14,037 nt of DNA from DATLFI01 sp035524895 (GCA_035524895.1 DATLFI010000421.1:1-14037); one strand, 5' to 3'. Counted from the stretch's first letter, positions 1-7,447 are shown. Notes: generated from the sequence alone by a model not told the origin. Numbers and translations: made by a program.

Positions 1-67
1 CGGCCACCGCCGCGTCGAGCGCGGTACAGAGCGCCTCACATCCTGCCGTCATCGTCTGGGTGACCAT
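1..67 (-). CDS. N-terminus of an unidentified protein, truncated by the window edge
   Basis: Only the first 22 codons are present, reading MVTQTMTAGCEALCTALDAA and then VA. The start is well supported: a minus-strand GGAGGAGGA (plus-strand 75-83) lies 7 bases before the ATG at 67-65, an excellent ribosome binding site. The gene begins 37 bases after the kinase stop codon and points the same way, so it is probably the next gene of the redox operon. There is no signal peptide or hydrophobic run in the visible part. The helix-like stretch with LCTALDA vaguely recalls the start of oxygen-dependent coproporphyrinogen oxidase (HemF), but 22 residues are too few to identify a family and no function is assigned. 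Confidence 0.6.
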   Translation of the reverse strand, partial: MVTQTMTAGCEALCTALDAAVA

Positions 68-104
68 CGCCGGATCCTCCTCCGCGTCTCAGGATACAGC
101 GTGC

Positions 105-1076
105 CTATCGCCGTCGCCAGCCGCGCCGCAGTCGCGCCAGCCGCGCGCCGAGACCCGTGGCGGGCTCCGACTCCGGCTCCCCCCTCGTATCGTCGCCCGC
201 GAGCGGTCGAGACAACGCGTCCCCCGCGGAGGCCGCAGCCACCTCCTGGAGCAGGACCGCGGCCTCGGCGGCGCTGGGAACGCGGTCCGCGGGGCGTATC
301 GGCAGCAGACGGAGGATGGCCTCCTCGAACCGGGGAGCGATCCCCGGCGCCAGGACACGAGGCAGCACCAGCTCGCGCCCGAAGCCGGCAATGGCCTCGC
401 CCCGGCTCTGGGCCGGAAAAGGCAGCCGGCCGGTGGCAGCCTGGTAGAGGACCACGCCCAGCGAGAAGAGGTCGCTGCGAGCGTCGGCGGGCGCGCCCGA
501 GAGCTGCTCGGGCGACGCGTAGCCGAGGGTTCCGACGAAGGCTCCCGTGGAAGTGAGCGGGCCACCGGTCTCGTCGTCGAGCCGCCGGTCGTCGAGCCGG
601 CAGGCCAATCCGAAGTCCAGGACCTTGGCAGTGCCGTCGCTCGAAACGAGCACGTTGCCGGGTTTGAGGTCGCGATGCACGATGCCGGCGCCGTGGGCCG
701 CGGCGAGACCTTCTGCGATCTGCCGTCCGAGGTCGACCAGCGTCCTCTGGTCGAGGCTCTCGAAGGCGAGCCGATGGCCGAGCTCGCGCCCAGGGACCAT
801 CTCCATCGCCAGATACAGCGTGCGCTCCGGCCCCCGCAGGTGCGCCTCGCCCAGCTCGTGCACCGCCACCACGTTGGGATGGCGCACGAGCTGGCCGAGC
901 TGACCTTCGCGCAGAAAACGCGCTCTCAGAGCCAGGTTGTGCGCATGGTGCGGGGCGAGAACCTTGAGCGCGACCCGCTGGTCGGCACGGCGGTCGCGCG
1001 CGAGGTAGACCAATCCCATGCCGCCCTCCCCGACCTTGTGGAGGATCTCGTAGAAACCGACGCGCGCCGGGATCAC
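105..1076 (-). CDS. Hanks-type serine/threonine protein kinase, soluble
   Basis: This 323-residue protein is almost entirely an eukaryotic-like Ser/Thr kinase domain that transfers phosphate from ATP to protein Ser/Thr. All core motifs are intact: glycine loop GEGGMGLVY (16-24), ATP-anchoring Lys38 in VALKVL, helix-C Glu57, catalytic loop HRDLKPGNVL (134-143) with Asp136, DFGLA (154-158), and SPEQ in place of APE. Bacterial kinases of this family often carry a juxtamembrane region, a membrane helix and sensor domains. Here only about 50 polar, Arg-rich residues follow the domain and no membrane segment is seen, so it should be cytoplasmic. The GTG start (1076-1074) overlaps the stop of the actD-like gene as GTGA, implying translational coupling to the redox complex. 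Its substrate is unknown; the cytoplasmic parts of ActC/ActD are an inferred possibility. Confidence 0.93.
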   Translation of the reverse strand: MIPARVGFYEILHKVGEGGMGLVYLARDRRADQRVALKVLAPHHAHNLALRARFLREGQLGQLVRHPNVVAVHELGEAHLRGPERTLYLAMEMVPGRELGHRLAFESLDQRTLVDLGRQIAEGLAAAHGAGIVHRDLKPGNVLVSSDGTAKVLDFGLACRLDDRRLDDETGGPLTSTGAFVGTLGYASPEQLSGAPADARSDLFSLGVVLYQAATGRLPFPAQSRGEAIAGFGRELVLPRVLAPGIAPRFEEAILRLLPIRPADRVPSAAEAAVLLQEVAAASAGDALSRPLAGDDTRGEPESEPATGLGARLARLRRGWRRR

Positions 1077-1669
1077 GGCGGCTCCGTCGTCGCTCCGCGG
1101 TCGTCCGGTACGGCTCCGGGGCTCGTGACGCCGCCGGTGGTGGCGACCGCGACAGCACCCTGTTCGAGGAAGAACTGCTCGAGTCGGGACGGCTCCTCGT
1201 TCGCCACCTCCACACGCAACAGCGAGCGGCCCGCGGCGAGCTCAGCGTCGAGGGGGCCGTGATCGGGCGGCCGACGCAGCAGGCCGCCAAAGAGCAGCAC
1301 TCCCACCACAGTGGCCAGGATGAGACCCAGCGCAGCGCCCTGGTAGGTGAGAATGCCGGTCGGCGGCCCGGCCACACCGCCCATCCCGCCAACCGAAAGG
1401 TTCCACTTGGCCTCGGTGCCCAGCACCACGCCAAGAGCGGTGGTGCCACCGACGACCGCACCCAGGATCGCGCACAGAACGATCGCGCCGCCCGGGCCGC
1501 GATCGCGCGCTACCGCACTCGCGACCGCCGGGGACAGCGGCGTCGAGCTCCGCACTTCGGCGTGGGCGGCCGCCTCGTCGCCGACGACCCGCGGCAGGCC
1601 TCCCCAGGCCGCGGCGAGCCGTTCTGGATGCGCGAACGACGCGACCACCGCGACGCGGTCGCGCTTCAC
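1073..1669 (-). CDS. actD: DUF3341 (ActD-like) membrane subunit of the alternative complex III-like enzyme
   Basis: This 198-residue protein has two hydrophobic helices, about residues 61-84 (GAIVLCAILGAVVGG...) and 109-131 (YQGAALGLILATVVGVLLFGG). They are separated by a Gly/Pro-rich loop, with soluble ends on both sides. That layout and its place directly after an NrfD gene fit the DUF3341/ActD family, whose members anchor alternative complex III to the membrane and carry no known cofactor. The C-terminal part 'LLRVEV...RLEQFFLEQGAV' is also typical. The start is the GTG at 1669-1667, which overlaps the TGA of the NrfD gene, with GGAGG about 8 bases upstream. The same frame stays open far upstream, but only because of GC bias. 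The N-terminal soluble part matches the family weakly; the two-helix core and the context carry the call. Confidence 0.87.
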   Translation of the reverse strand: MKRDRVAVVASFAHPERLAAAWGGLPRVVGDEAAAHAEVRSSTPLSPAVASAVARDRGPGGAIVLCAILGAVVGGTTALGVVLGTEAKWNLSVGGMGGVAGPPTGILTYQGAALGLILATVVGVLLFGGLLRRPPDHGPLDAELAAGRSLLRVEVANEEPSRLEQFFLEQGAVAVATTGGVTSPGAVPDDRGATTEPP

Positions 1670-3048
1670 ACCGTACCTCCGCCGGCCCGCGCCAGCTCGG
1701 TCGCGCGCTGCCCCGCCGCGACCGCCTTGTGTTCGCGCCCCTCGCGCACTTCCCAGATCGACACGATCGGGAAGACCTGCACGAACACGAAGTACAGGAA
1801 CACGAAGAGCCCCGCCGAACCGAGCATGATGCCGAGCTCGACCGGGCTCGGCCAGTAGCTGCCATCGAGACCCGGCAGCCGCGGCTTCGACAGCGAGGGC
1901 ACCACGATCAGCAGGCGCTCGAGCCACATGCCGATCACGATACCGATCGCGGCGATCGCGGCACCCAGCGGGCGTCTCCCGCGGCGTGTGACCAGGAGCG
2001 CGAACGGCACGATCACGTTGAGGAAGATCATCAGCCAGAACAGGTTGCCGAAACGGCCGCTCATCAGTGCGTGGTGCACCGAGTCCGAGGCGGCGTCGCC
2101 GGCGTACCAGGTCGTCAGGTGCTCCGCGAAGGTGAAGTAGCCCCAGATCAGGGTCATCGCTAGACAGAGTCGTCCGAGGTTGTCGAAGGTCTTGTCGGTG
2201 AGCACATGCTCCAAGTGCAGCCCGCGGCGCAAGATCGCCATGGCCAGCAACAAGACGGCGATCCCCGAATAGATCGCCCCTACCACGAAGTACGGTCCGA
2301 AGATCGTGCTGTTCCACCCCGGCGTCATGGTCATCGCGAAGTCCCAAGACACGATGGTGTGCACCGACACCGCGACCGGGATCACCGCTACCGCCAGGAT
2401 ACCGATACCGCGCTCGAGCGCCGCCCACTGCAGCGGCGTACCGCGCCAGCCGAGCGCCAGCAGGCGATACAGCCGGTACCGGACTCCGCCCCGGTCGCTC
2501 GAGCGATCGCGGAGCATCGCCAGGTCCGGGATCATGGGCAGCAGCAAGTAGAGCGACGAGCCGATCAGGTACGCGGTGATGGCGGCGACGTCCCACACCA
2601 GCGGCGACCGGAAGTTGGGCACCAGCCCGCGGTAGTTGGGGTAGGGCAGCAGCCAGTAGAACAGCCACGGGCGACCCATGTGGATGAGCGGAAAGAGACC
2701 GCCCACCATGAGCGCGAACACGGTAACCGCCTCGGCGCAGCGCGTCAGCGGCCGCCGCCACTCCGCGTGCACCACGCGCAGGATCGCCGAGATCAGCGTG
2801 CCGGCGTGGCTGATGCCGATCCAGAACACGAAGTTGACGATGTAGATGCCCCAGAACACCGGGCGATTGATGCCTGCAACGCCCAGGCCCTCCTTCGCCT
2901 GGTAGCCCCAGAGCACGAACAGCAGCACCACCAACAGCCCGGTGACCGCGCTGCCGACCAGCAGCAGCGGCCGAGGCCGCGCCACCTCCAGGAGCGACGC
3001 TTCGGGATCGTGGTGGGCCGGAGCAGTACCTGCGGCCATCTCAGTCAT
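1666..3048 (-). CDS. actC: NrfD/PsrC-type integral membrane quinol-oxidising subunit (ActC-like)
   Basis: This 460-residue polytopic protein of the NrfD/PsrC family would bind menaquinol or ubiquinol in the membrane and pass electrons to the iron-sulfur subunit. It has about ten hydrophobic segments. The first is LLLVGSAVTGLLVVLLFVLWG, and the last, with VELGIMLGSAGLFVFLYFVF, lies near the C-terminus. Family-typical stretches include FWGIYIVNFVFWIGISHAGT, IHMGRPWLFYWLLPYPN and a tryptophan- and histidine-rich loop FTFAEHLTTWYAGD. The length fits ActC. The chosen start is the ATG at 3048-3046 (MTEMAAG), preceded by GGGAG about 6 bases upstream. It overlaps the end of the iron-sulfur gene by 8 bases. 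A start 27 bases further upstream is possible but has no better ribosome binding site. It is followed by actD with a GTGTGA overlap. Confidence 0.94.
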   Translation of the reverse strand: MTEMAAGTAPAHHDPEASLLEVARPRPLLLVGSAVTGLLVVLLFVLWGYQAKEGLGVAGINRPVFWGIYIVNFVFWIGISHAGTLISAILRVVHAEWRRPLTRCAEAVTVFALMVGGLFPLIHMGRPWLFYWLLPYPNYRGLVPNFRSPLVWDVAAITAYLIGSSLYLLLPMIPDLAMLRDRSSDRGGVRYRLYRLLALGWRGTPLQWAALERGIGILAVAVIPVAVSVHTIVSWDFAMTMTPGWNSTIFGPYFVVGAIYSGIAVLLLAMAILRRGLHLEHVLTDKTFDNLGRLCLAMTLIWGYFTFAEHLTTWYAGDAASDSVHHALMSGRFGNLFWLMIFLNVIVPFALLVTRRGRRPLGAAIAAIGIVIGMWLERLLIVVPSLSKPRLPGLDGSYWPSPVELGIMLGSAGLFVFLYFVFVQVFPIVSIWEVREGREHKAVAAGQRATELARAGGGTV

Positions 3049-3778
3049 CGGCCGCTCCCGGGAGCGGCAACTCACCCATCACAGTTTCTTCGAGGTCGAG
3101 GCCACCGCGCCGGTAGACCACACCGGGGGCCGTTCCGAGGTCGTCGAGGAGCTGGAACGCGCGACGGCTGCGTGCCAATCGCGAGACCCGGCTCTCCGGG
3201 TCGGCGAGGTCGCCGAACGCGATCGCCTGCGTCGGGCACGACTGGGCGCAGGCCGGCGAGACGTCGCCGTCGCGCAGCTCGCGCTCGTCGGCGTCGGCTT
3301 CGTGCCGCGCGTCGTGGATGCGTTGCACGCAGAAGGTGCACTTCTCCATCACGCCCGCCGGGCGCACGCTGACGTCGGGGTTGAGCTGGCGGTCGAGCGG
3401 CTCCGGCCATGCGGGCTTGCGCCAGTTGAAGGTCCGCACCGTATAGGGGCAGTTGTTGGCGCAAAAGCGGGTTCCGACGCAACGGCTGTAGACCATCGCG
3501 TTGAGCCCCTCGTCGTTGTGGTACGTCGCGTAGACCGGGCAAACCGGCTCGCACGGCGCCGCGCCGCAGTGCTGGCAGAGCACCGGCACGAAACGCACAC
3601 GCGTGTCGGGGAACTCGCCCTCGACCACGCGCTCGATGCGCAGCCAGTGCATCGCGCGACCCATCGCCGCGTCGTCCTCGCCGACCGTGGGGACGTTGTT
3701 CTCGGCCGAGCAGGCGACCACGCACGCCTCGCAGCCAGTGCAGCGGTCGGTGTCGATGACCATGCCCCAACGTGTCAC
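3041..3778 (-). CDS. Four-cluster ferredoxin-type iron-sulfur subunit (ActB2/PsrB/DmsB-like)
   Basis: This 245-residue electron-transfer subunit has the cysteine pattern of DmsB/PsrB-like proteins. Cysteines are at 13, 16, 19, 23 (CTGCEACVVAC), 68, 71, 76, 80 (CQHCGAAPCEPVC), 100, 106, 110 (CVGTRFCANNC), 147, 150 (CTFC) and 177, 181 (CAQSC). That is fifteen, enough for three [4Fe-4S] clusters and one [3Fe-4S] cluster, the content known for the B2 part of ActB. The FNWR motif after the third group is typical of the family. It has no signal peptide, so it would be exported bound to the Tat-dependent catalytic-type partner. The GTG start forms a GTGA overlap with the preceding gene, with GGGAGG about 8 bases upstream. 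A later ATG (Met6) is also possible but would break the usual N-terminal spacing. Confidence 0.94.
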   Translation of the reverse strand: MTRWGMVIDTDRCTGCEACVVACSAENNVPTVGEDDAAMGRAMHWLRIERVVEGEFPDTRVRFVPVLCQHCGAAPCEPVCPVYATYHNDEGLNAMVYSRCVGTRFCANNCPYTVRTFNWRKPAWPEPLDRQLNPDVSVRPAGVMEKCTFCVQRIHDARHEADADERELRDGDVSPACAQSCPTQAIAFGDLADPESRVSRLARSRRAFQLLDDLGTAPGVVYRRGGLDLEETVMGELPLPGAADD

Positions 3779-6108
3779 CGCGAGCCTCCCTCTGTTCCTT
3801 CGGTGCCGGCCGGAGCTGCGGCTGCTGGTCGGGTGTCGGCTGATCGCGCCGGCGGCGCCGACTCGTGCGCGCCCCAGCCGCGCGGCAGGTGCTCGGAGTC
3901 TCCCAGCCCGCGACCGTAGACCGCGAGCTTGCGTGGCGGGCGAGCCAGTCGCTCGACGAACACGCGCACGTCGAGGAGCGCAGGCGCGTCACAGCCCTCG
4001 ACCTGCTCGTCGTGCACGAGCCCCATGAGGTTGGCGCCGCGGCCGCGCGCGTAGCGGCCGTAGTCGTGGTGACCGTGACCGAGTGGCGCCGCCACCGTGC
4101 CGGGTCGGGCCGAAAGCGACACGATACAGCCCATCTCGAGCGTGGCGGCATCGGCCGAAGAGCCCGCGACGCGCAGTCGCACCCAGTCGCCCGTTTGCAC
4201 CCCGATCGTTGCGGCATCGCGTGGCGAGAGCTCGACCCAGCTCGCCCACATCACCGGCGCGAGCGGGTCAGGGAGCTCCTGCAGCCAGGGTCGGTTGGCG
4301 CCTCGCCCATCCCCCGCCTTGATCGACTCGAACGGCACCAGGCGCAGCGACGCCGCGGGTTGGGAGGCGTCGTCGTCGCCCGTGCCGCCAGGCTCTCGGA
4401 ACGCCTCCCCGCCCATCGACGAATCGCCGGCCGAAGGAGCCGGTGCAGCCGCGACGAGGAAGCCCGCACGAGCCCCGCCGTCGATCGCGCGACGCGACTC
4501 GCGCGGCGACGCGACGAAGCGGGTGTCACCGCCCAAGGCCTCGACCACCGCTTCCTGGATTCCCTGCCACGACACAGGCGTCGAGAGCTGCTCCTGACCC
4601 GCGGCGAGCGCCAGCGCGACCTCTGCGGGGTGCCGCGCCTCGCCGAGAGGATCCACGGCGGCGCGCCCCACGGACAGCACCGGGCCACCACCCGCCGTCG
4701 CCACCGCCGGGTGAGCCCCGGTCACCACGAACCGTTCGAGGTCCACCTGCGCGGGGAGCACCCAGTCGGCCTCGAGGGCGGTGTCGTCGAGGGCACTCGT
4801 GATCGCGACCACCAGCGGCACGCCGCGCACCAGCTCGTCGAGGCGCCAACCGGCCGGCGCGCGATGCAGCGGATCGGCATCCGCGACCAGCAGCACGTCG
4901 ACCTCGCGGGCCTCCAGCCGCCGGCGCAGCGCCGCCAGCGGCTCGGGTTCGGCGGCGCCGGGAGCGAGCGCCGCGAGCCAATCGACGCCGCCCTCCACGG
5001 TCACGCCACCTGGACGCCCGACTACGCCGAAAAGCAAATTCAGAGCCTGCCCCGCCGCGACGCTGGCGAGCCCGTCGCGCGACAGGGCCGCGGCTCCCCC
5101 GGCGACCGCCACCGGGCGCTCGGCGGCGAGCAGCGCGCGCGCTGTCGTCTCGAGTCGCGCCAGCGCAACGTCACAGGTCCGCGCCGCGGTCTCGAGGTCG
5201 GGCGGAGTGACCGGAAAGAGTTGCTGATAGCGCGCCGCGCCCTCCTCGCTGGCGCGCCCTGCCGCGAGCACCACTCCGGCCAGTGCGCGCGCCAGGACAC
5301 CCTCGGTGCCCGATCGCACCGGCAGCCAGAGGTCCGCCGCGGCGGCGGTGAGCGAGAGCCGCGGCTCGGCATGCACGAACCGCCCGCCTCGCGCGCGCAT
5401 CTCGGCCAGCGCCCGAGCGTAGGCGACCGGGCTCCGCCAGCGGTCGAGGAAGGCGGCGCCGAAACCGAGCACCATGTCGGCGCGCTCGAGGTCGTACGAC
5501 GGCGCCACCGCTACCCCGAAGACTCGGTGAGCCGCCGACCGCTCCACGAGCCGATCGAAGGGCTCGTCGAGCACCAACGCTGGCGCGCCGAGCGCCAGCA
5601 GCAGGCGCGACCAGATCGCCCCCGCCACACCGTCGTCGCCGGTGACCGCCGCGATACGCGCCGGCGACGCGTCCCGCGCCGCCGCAATCGCCCCGCCGAC
5701 AGCGCGCAGTGCCTCCTCCCAACTGGCAGGCGCGAAGGCGCCGGCGCCGCTCGCGGCTCCGGCCGCGCGCGGCGACGTGCGTCGCAGCGGCATGGTCACG
5801 CGGTCCGGGTCATACAGCCCCTGAAGCGCCGAGTGCCCCAGCGCGCACACCCCGCCGCGACTCGTCGGGTGCTCGCGATTGCCCTCGATCTTCTTGGCGT
5901 TGCCGTCGACCGTGCGCACCTTGATCCCACAGCCCGCCTCGCACTGCCCGCACATCGTAGTGCGCCACAGCGAAGCGCCGGGCGGCACAGTGCTGCGCTC
6001 CAGAGGCTGCTCGATGTAGACGGGCTCGGGCCGCGCGCAGCCCTCGAGCAGAGCGACGCCGAGCGCGGCACCGGAAGCTTTGAAGAGATCGCGCCGGTGG
6101 AGCGGCAT
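3775..6108 (-). CDS. Molybdopterin-oxidoreductase-like subunit with Tat lipoprotein signal (ActB1-like)
   Basis: This 777-residue protein of the molybdopterin oxidoreductase (MopB) superfamily is exported by Tat: the twin-arginine motif HRRDLFKASG (4-13) is followed by a short hydrophobic stretch and a lipobox-like LLEGC with Cys24. An N-terminal [4Fe-4S] motif is complete: Cys53, Cys56, Cys60 and Cys88 (CX2CX3CX27C), within 'TMCGQCEAGCGIKV' and 'GGVCALG'. The rest has the usual nucleotide-binding repeats and a C-terminal beta-barrel-like region (WVRLRVAGSS...). Placed before the iron-sulfur, NrfD and DUF3341 genes, it corresponds to the B1 half of ActB, though in well-studied ActB this half lacks cofactors. 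Polysulfide or tetrathionate-type reductase is an alternative. The ATG start has GAGGAA about 4 bases upstream, 7 bases after the cytochrome stop. Whether it binds molybdenum cannot be read from the sequence. Confidence 0.9.
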   Translation of the reverse strand: MPLHRRDLFKASGAALGVALLEGCARPEPVYIEQPLERSTVPPGASLWRTTMCGQCEAGCGIKVRTVDGNAKKIEGNREHPTSRGGVCALGHSALQGLYDPDRVTMPLRRTSPRAAGAASGAGAFAPASWEEALRAVGGAIAAARDASPARIAAVTGDDGVAGAIWSRLLLALGAPALVLDEPFDRLVERSAAHRVFGVAVAPSYDLERADMVLGFGAAFLDRWRSPVAYARALAEMRARGGRFVHAEPRLSLTAAAADLWLPVRSGTEGVLARALAGVVLAAGRASEEGAARYQQLFPVTPPDLETAARTCDVALARLETTARALLAAERPVAVAGGAAALSRDGLASVAAGQALNLLFGVVGRPGGVTVEGGVDWLAALAPGAAEPEPLAALRRRLEAREVDVLLVADADPLHRAPAGWRLDELVRGVPLVVAITSALDDTALEADWVLPAQVDLERFVVTGAHPAVATAGGGPVLSVGRAAVDPLGEARHPAEVALALAAGQEQLSTPVSWQGIQEAVVEALGGDTRFVASPRESRRAIDGGARAGFLVAAAPAPSAGDSSMGGEAFREPGGTGDDDASQPAASLRLVPFESIKAGDGRGANRPWLQELPDPLAPVMWASWVELSPRDAATIGVQTGDWVRLRVAGSSADAATLEMGCIVSLSARPGTVAAPLGHGHHDYGRYARGRGANLMGLVHDEQVEGCDAPALLDVRVFVERLARPPRKLAVYGRGLGDSEHLPRGWGAHESAPPARSADTRPAAAAPAGTEGTEGGSR

Positions 6109-6115
6109 CAGTTCC

Positions 6116-6664
6116 TCAGTAGTGACACGCTATGCAGTCGACGCTCGCCTCGCGCTCGCGATGACAATCCACGCACCAACTCATGTCCGCGACCTGTCGC
6201 ACGGGCGCTGCTACGGTCATCGTGGGCACGTCGCCGTGGCACTCGGTGCAGGCGACCTCGGCCCGCGCATGGGCGCCGTGGTGGAACTGGACCATCGCCG
6301 ACTCGGGCATGACGTTGACCTTGCGCCACAGGATCGGCTGCTTCGCGTCGTAGGCCTCCAGCAGCTTCGCGACCTCGGGGTGGTCGGGGATGGCGTGCCG
6401 GTGGCAGGCCACGCACACGAACATCGGCGGCAGCCCGGCGCGCTTCTGCTCGGCGGCACCGCGGTGACATCGCGTGCACTCGAGCTCCTCCTGCACCACG
6501 TGCACACTGTGGACGAACGCGATCGGCTGCGGCGGCGCCTCACCGGCGGCCGGCGGACCGCAGCCCGCGAGCAGAACAGCGAGCCCGAGCAGGGCGAAGA
6601 TCGCGGCCGCCCCAGGAAGCCCAGGGGCGCGCGCTGAGTCATGACGGACCGGAAGGCGACACAA
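6116..6664 (-). CDS. actA: Pentaheme cytochrome c lipoprotein (ActA / cytochrome c7-like)
   Basis: This is a small periplasmic multiheme cytochrome with five CXXCH motifs: CTRCH, CVACH, CTECH, CVDCH and CIACH, the last four residues from the C-terminus. Extra histidines (FVHSVH, FHHGAH) are placed as distal heme ligands, as in cytochrome c7/ActA proteins. The N-terminus has a lipoprotein signal, AAIFALLGLAVLLAGC, so it should be anchored outside the membrane and take electrons from the ActB-type subunits. The start is uncertain. The only start codon in frame near the signal is a TTG at 6664-6662, giving 182 residues. An ATG at 6642-6640 lies one frame off and would give a better signal peptide if one base were missing from the run of four C at 6610-6613. 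It is the first gene of the redox operon, and its start region overlaps the divergent methyltransferase-like gene. Confidence 0.88.
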   Translation of the reverse strand: MCRLPVRHDSARAPGLPGAAAIFALLGLAVLLAGCGPPAAGEAPPQPIAFVHSVHVVQEELECTRCHRGAAEQKRAGLPPMFVCVACHRHAIPDHPEVAKLLEAYDAKQPILWRKVNVMPESAMVQFHHGAHARAEVACTECHGDVPTMTVAAPVRQVADMSWCVDCHREREASVDCIACHY

Positions 6665-7291
6665 CGTGGCGACCTGTCTCTCGCCGACCGCGTCGAGCTC
6701 GGCCTCGCGCGCGGTTACTGGGAAGAGAACCTCGTCGCGGGGCGCCGCGCAGCGATCGAGCGGCTGGTCGCATCGATGGCTCCCCTGCGGGGACGCCGTG
6801 TGCTCGACCCCGCGTGCGGGCGCGGCAGCGTCGCGGTCCGGCTCCACGCCGAGGGCGCGCGCGTCGTCGCTTGCGCTGGTACCGCCCGACAGGCGGCTCG
6901 TGCTCGCAGCGCTGCCGAGAAAGGCCTCGCCGAGGCACGTCCGGTTTTCCTCGTCGCGGCCGAGCCGCTCCGAAACTTCCGCCCGGGCTCGTTCGACGAC
7001 GCCTTGCTGATCGAGCCGGCGTTCCTCGCCGGCGAGGAGGCGCAACGCGATGCCTGGCTCGACCAGCTCGACGCCCTGGCGCTCGAGCGCGTCTTCCTGC
7101 TGCTGCGCGAGCCCACCCGCTGGAGCACCCTGGCCGAAGGGGGCGGCCGCGAGCGGCTCCCGACCTTCGACTTCACGGCCGTGCTGCGCGAGATCCACCT
7201 GGCGACCCGCTACCGGCTCGAGCGCAGCGCCGAGGCGAAGCGGCGCAATTCGGCTCTTCGCATCGTGGTCCTGACCCAGGGACGCTTCTGA
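6641..7291 (+). CDS. Class I SAM-dependent methyltransferase-like protein
   Basis: This 216-residue protein has a Rossmann-type methyltransferase core: motif I VLDPACGRGSVA (54-65), a second strand ARVVACAG (73-80), and a later strand-helix region FDDALLIEPAF. The residues YWEENLVAGRR before the core and the overall size resemble small methyltransferases such as BchM-type enzymes, but the match is not specific. The acidic residue that normally ends the second strand and holds the ribose of SAM is replaced by Cys-Ala-Gly, so activity is uncertain. The ATG is the first start after an in-frame TGA four codons upstream (CGC TGA GTC ATG) and has no clear Shine-Dalgarno sequence. It lies divergent to, and overlapping, the start of the cytochrome gene. 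The substrate is unknown. Confidence 0.72.
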   Translation: MTDRKATQRGDLSLADRVELGLARGYWEENLVAGRRAAIERLVASMAPLRGRRVLDPACGRGSVAVRLHAEGARVVACAGTARQAARARSAAEKGLAEARPVFLVAAEPLRNFRPGSFDDALLIEPAFLAGEEAQRDAWLDQLDALALERVFLLLREPTRWSTLAEGGGRERLPTFDFTAVLREIHLATRYRLERSAEAKRRNSALRIVVLTQGRF

Positions 7292-7341
7292 TCGCACAAC
7301 AGAATCCCAGCGGCGCGGATCGTTGACCCGCCGACCGCGGC

Positions 7342-7368
7342 TTGGCATCGTTGGGGGCGCTTTATATC
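7342..7368 (+). promoter_or_regulatory. Weak promoter candidate before the crotonase gene
   Basis: The 156-base gap between the methyltransferase-like gene and the crotonase gene holds TTGGCA (7342-7347) and the only AT-rich patch nearby, TTTATATCA, which contains TATATC (7363-7368). The spacing is 15 bases, shorter than the usual 16-18, so this is only a candidate. No clear terminator is seen after the preceding gene. Confidence 0.3.
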
Positions 7369-7447
7369 AGCGTCGGTTCGGTCGCCGCCCCGGCGCCACC
7401 CCGACCGGCGCCTTCCCCAAAGCCGCGCCGCGGCGCCAGGAGACCAG

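Noticed and set aside
1..67. Calling the truncated left-edge gene hemF
   Set aside because: Only 22 residues are visible and the resemblance is a short helix pattern without any diagnostic motif.
60..1262. 400-codon plus-strand open frame opposite the kinase and ActD-like genes
   Set aside because: Composition is that of an antisense shadow in GC-rich DNA; the kinase motifs on the other strand are complete.
1669..2761. Long open minus-strand frame upstream of the ActD-like gene, in the same frame
   Set aside because: It overlaps the NrfD gene out of frame, has Arg/Ala/Gly-rich composition without domains, and the GTG at 1669 with its GGAGG fits the family start.
3865..6312. 815-codon plus-strand open frame
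   Set aside because: It is the antisense of the MopB-like gene, rich in Arg and His with no recognisable domain or ribosome binding site.
6665..7348. Upstream extension of the cytochrome frame on the minus strand
   Set aside because: The lipoprotein signal places the start close to 6642-6664; the extension is antisense to the methyltransferase motifs and has no features of its own.
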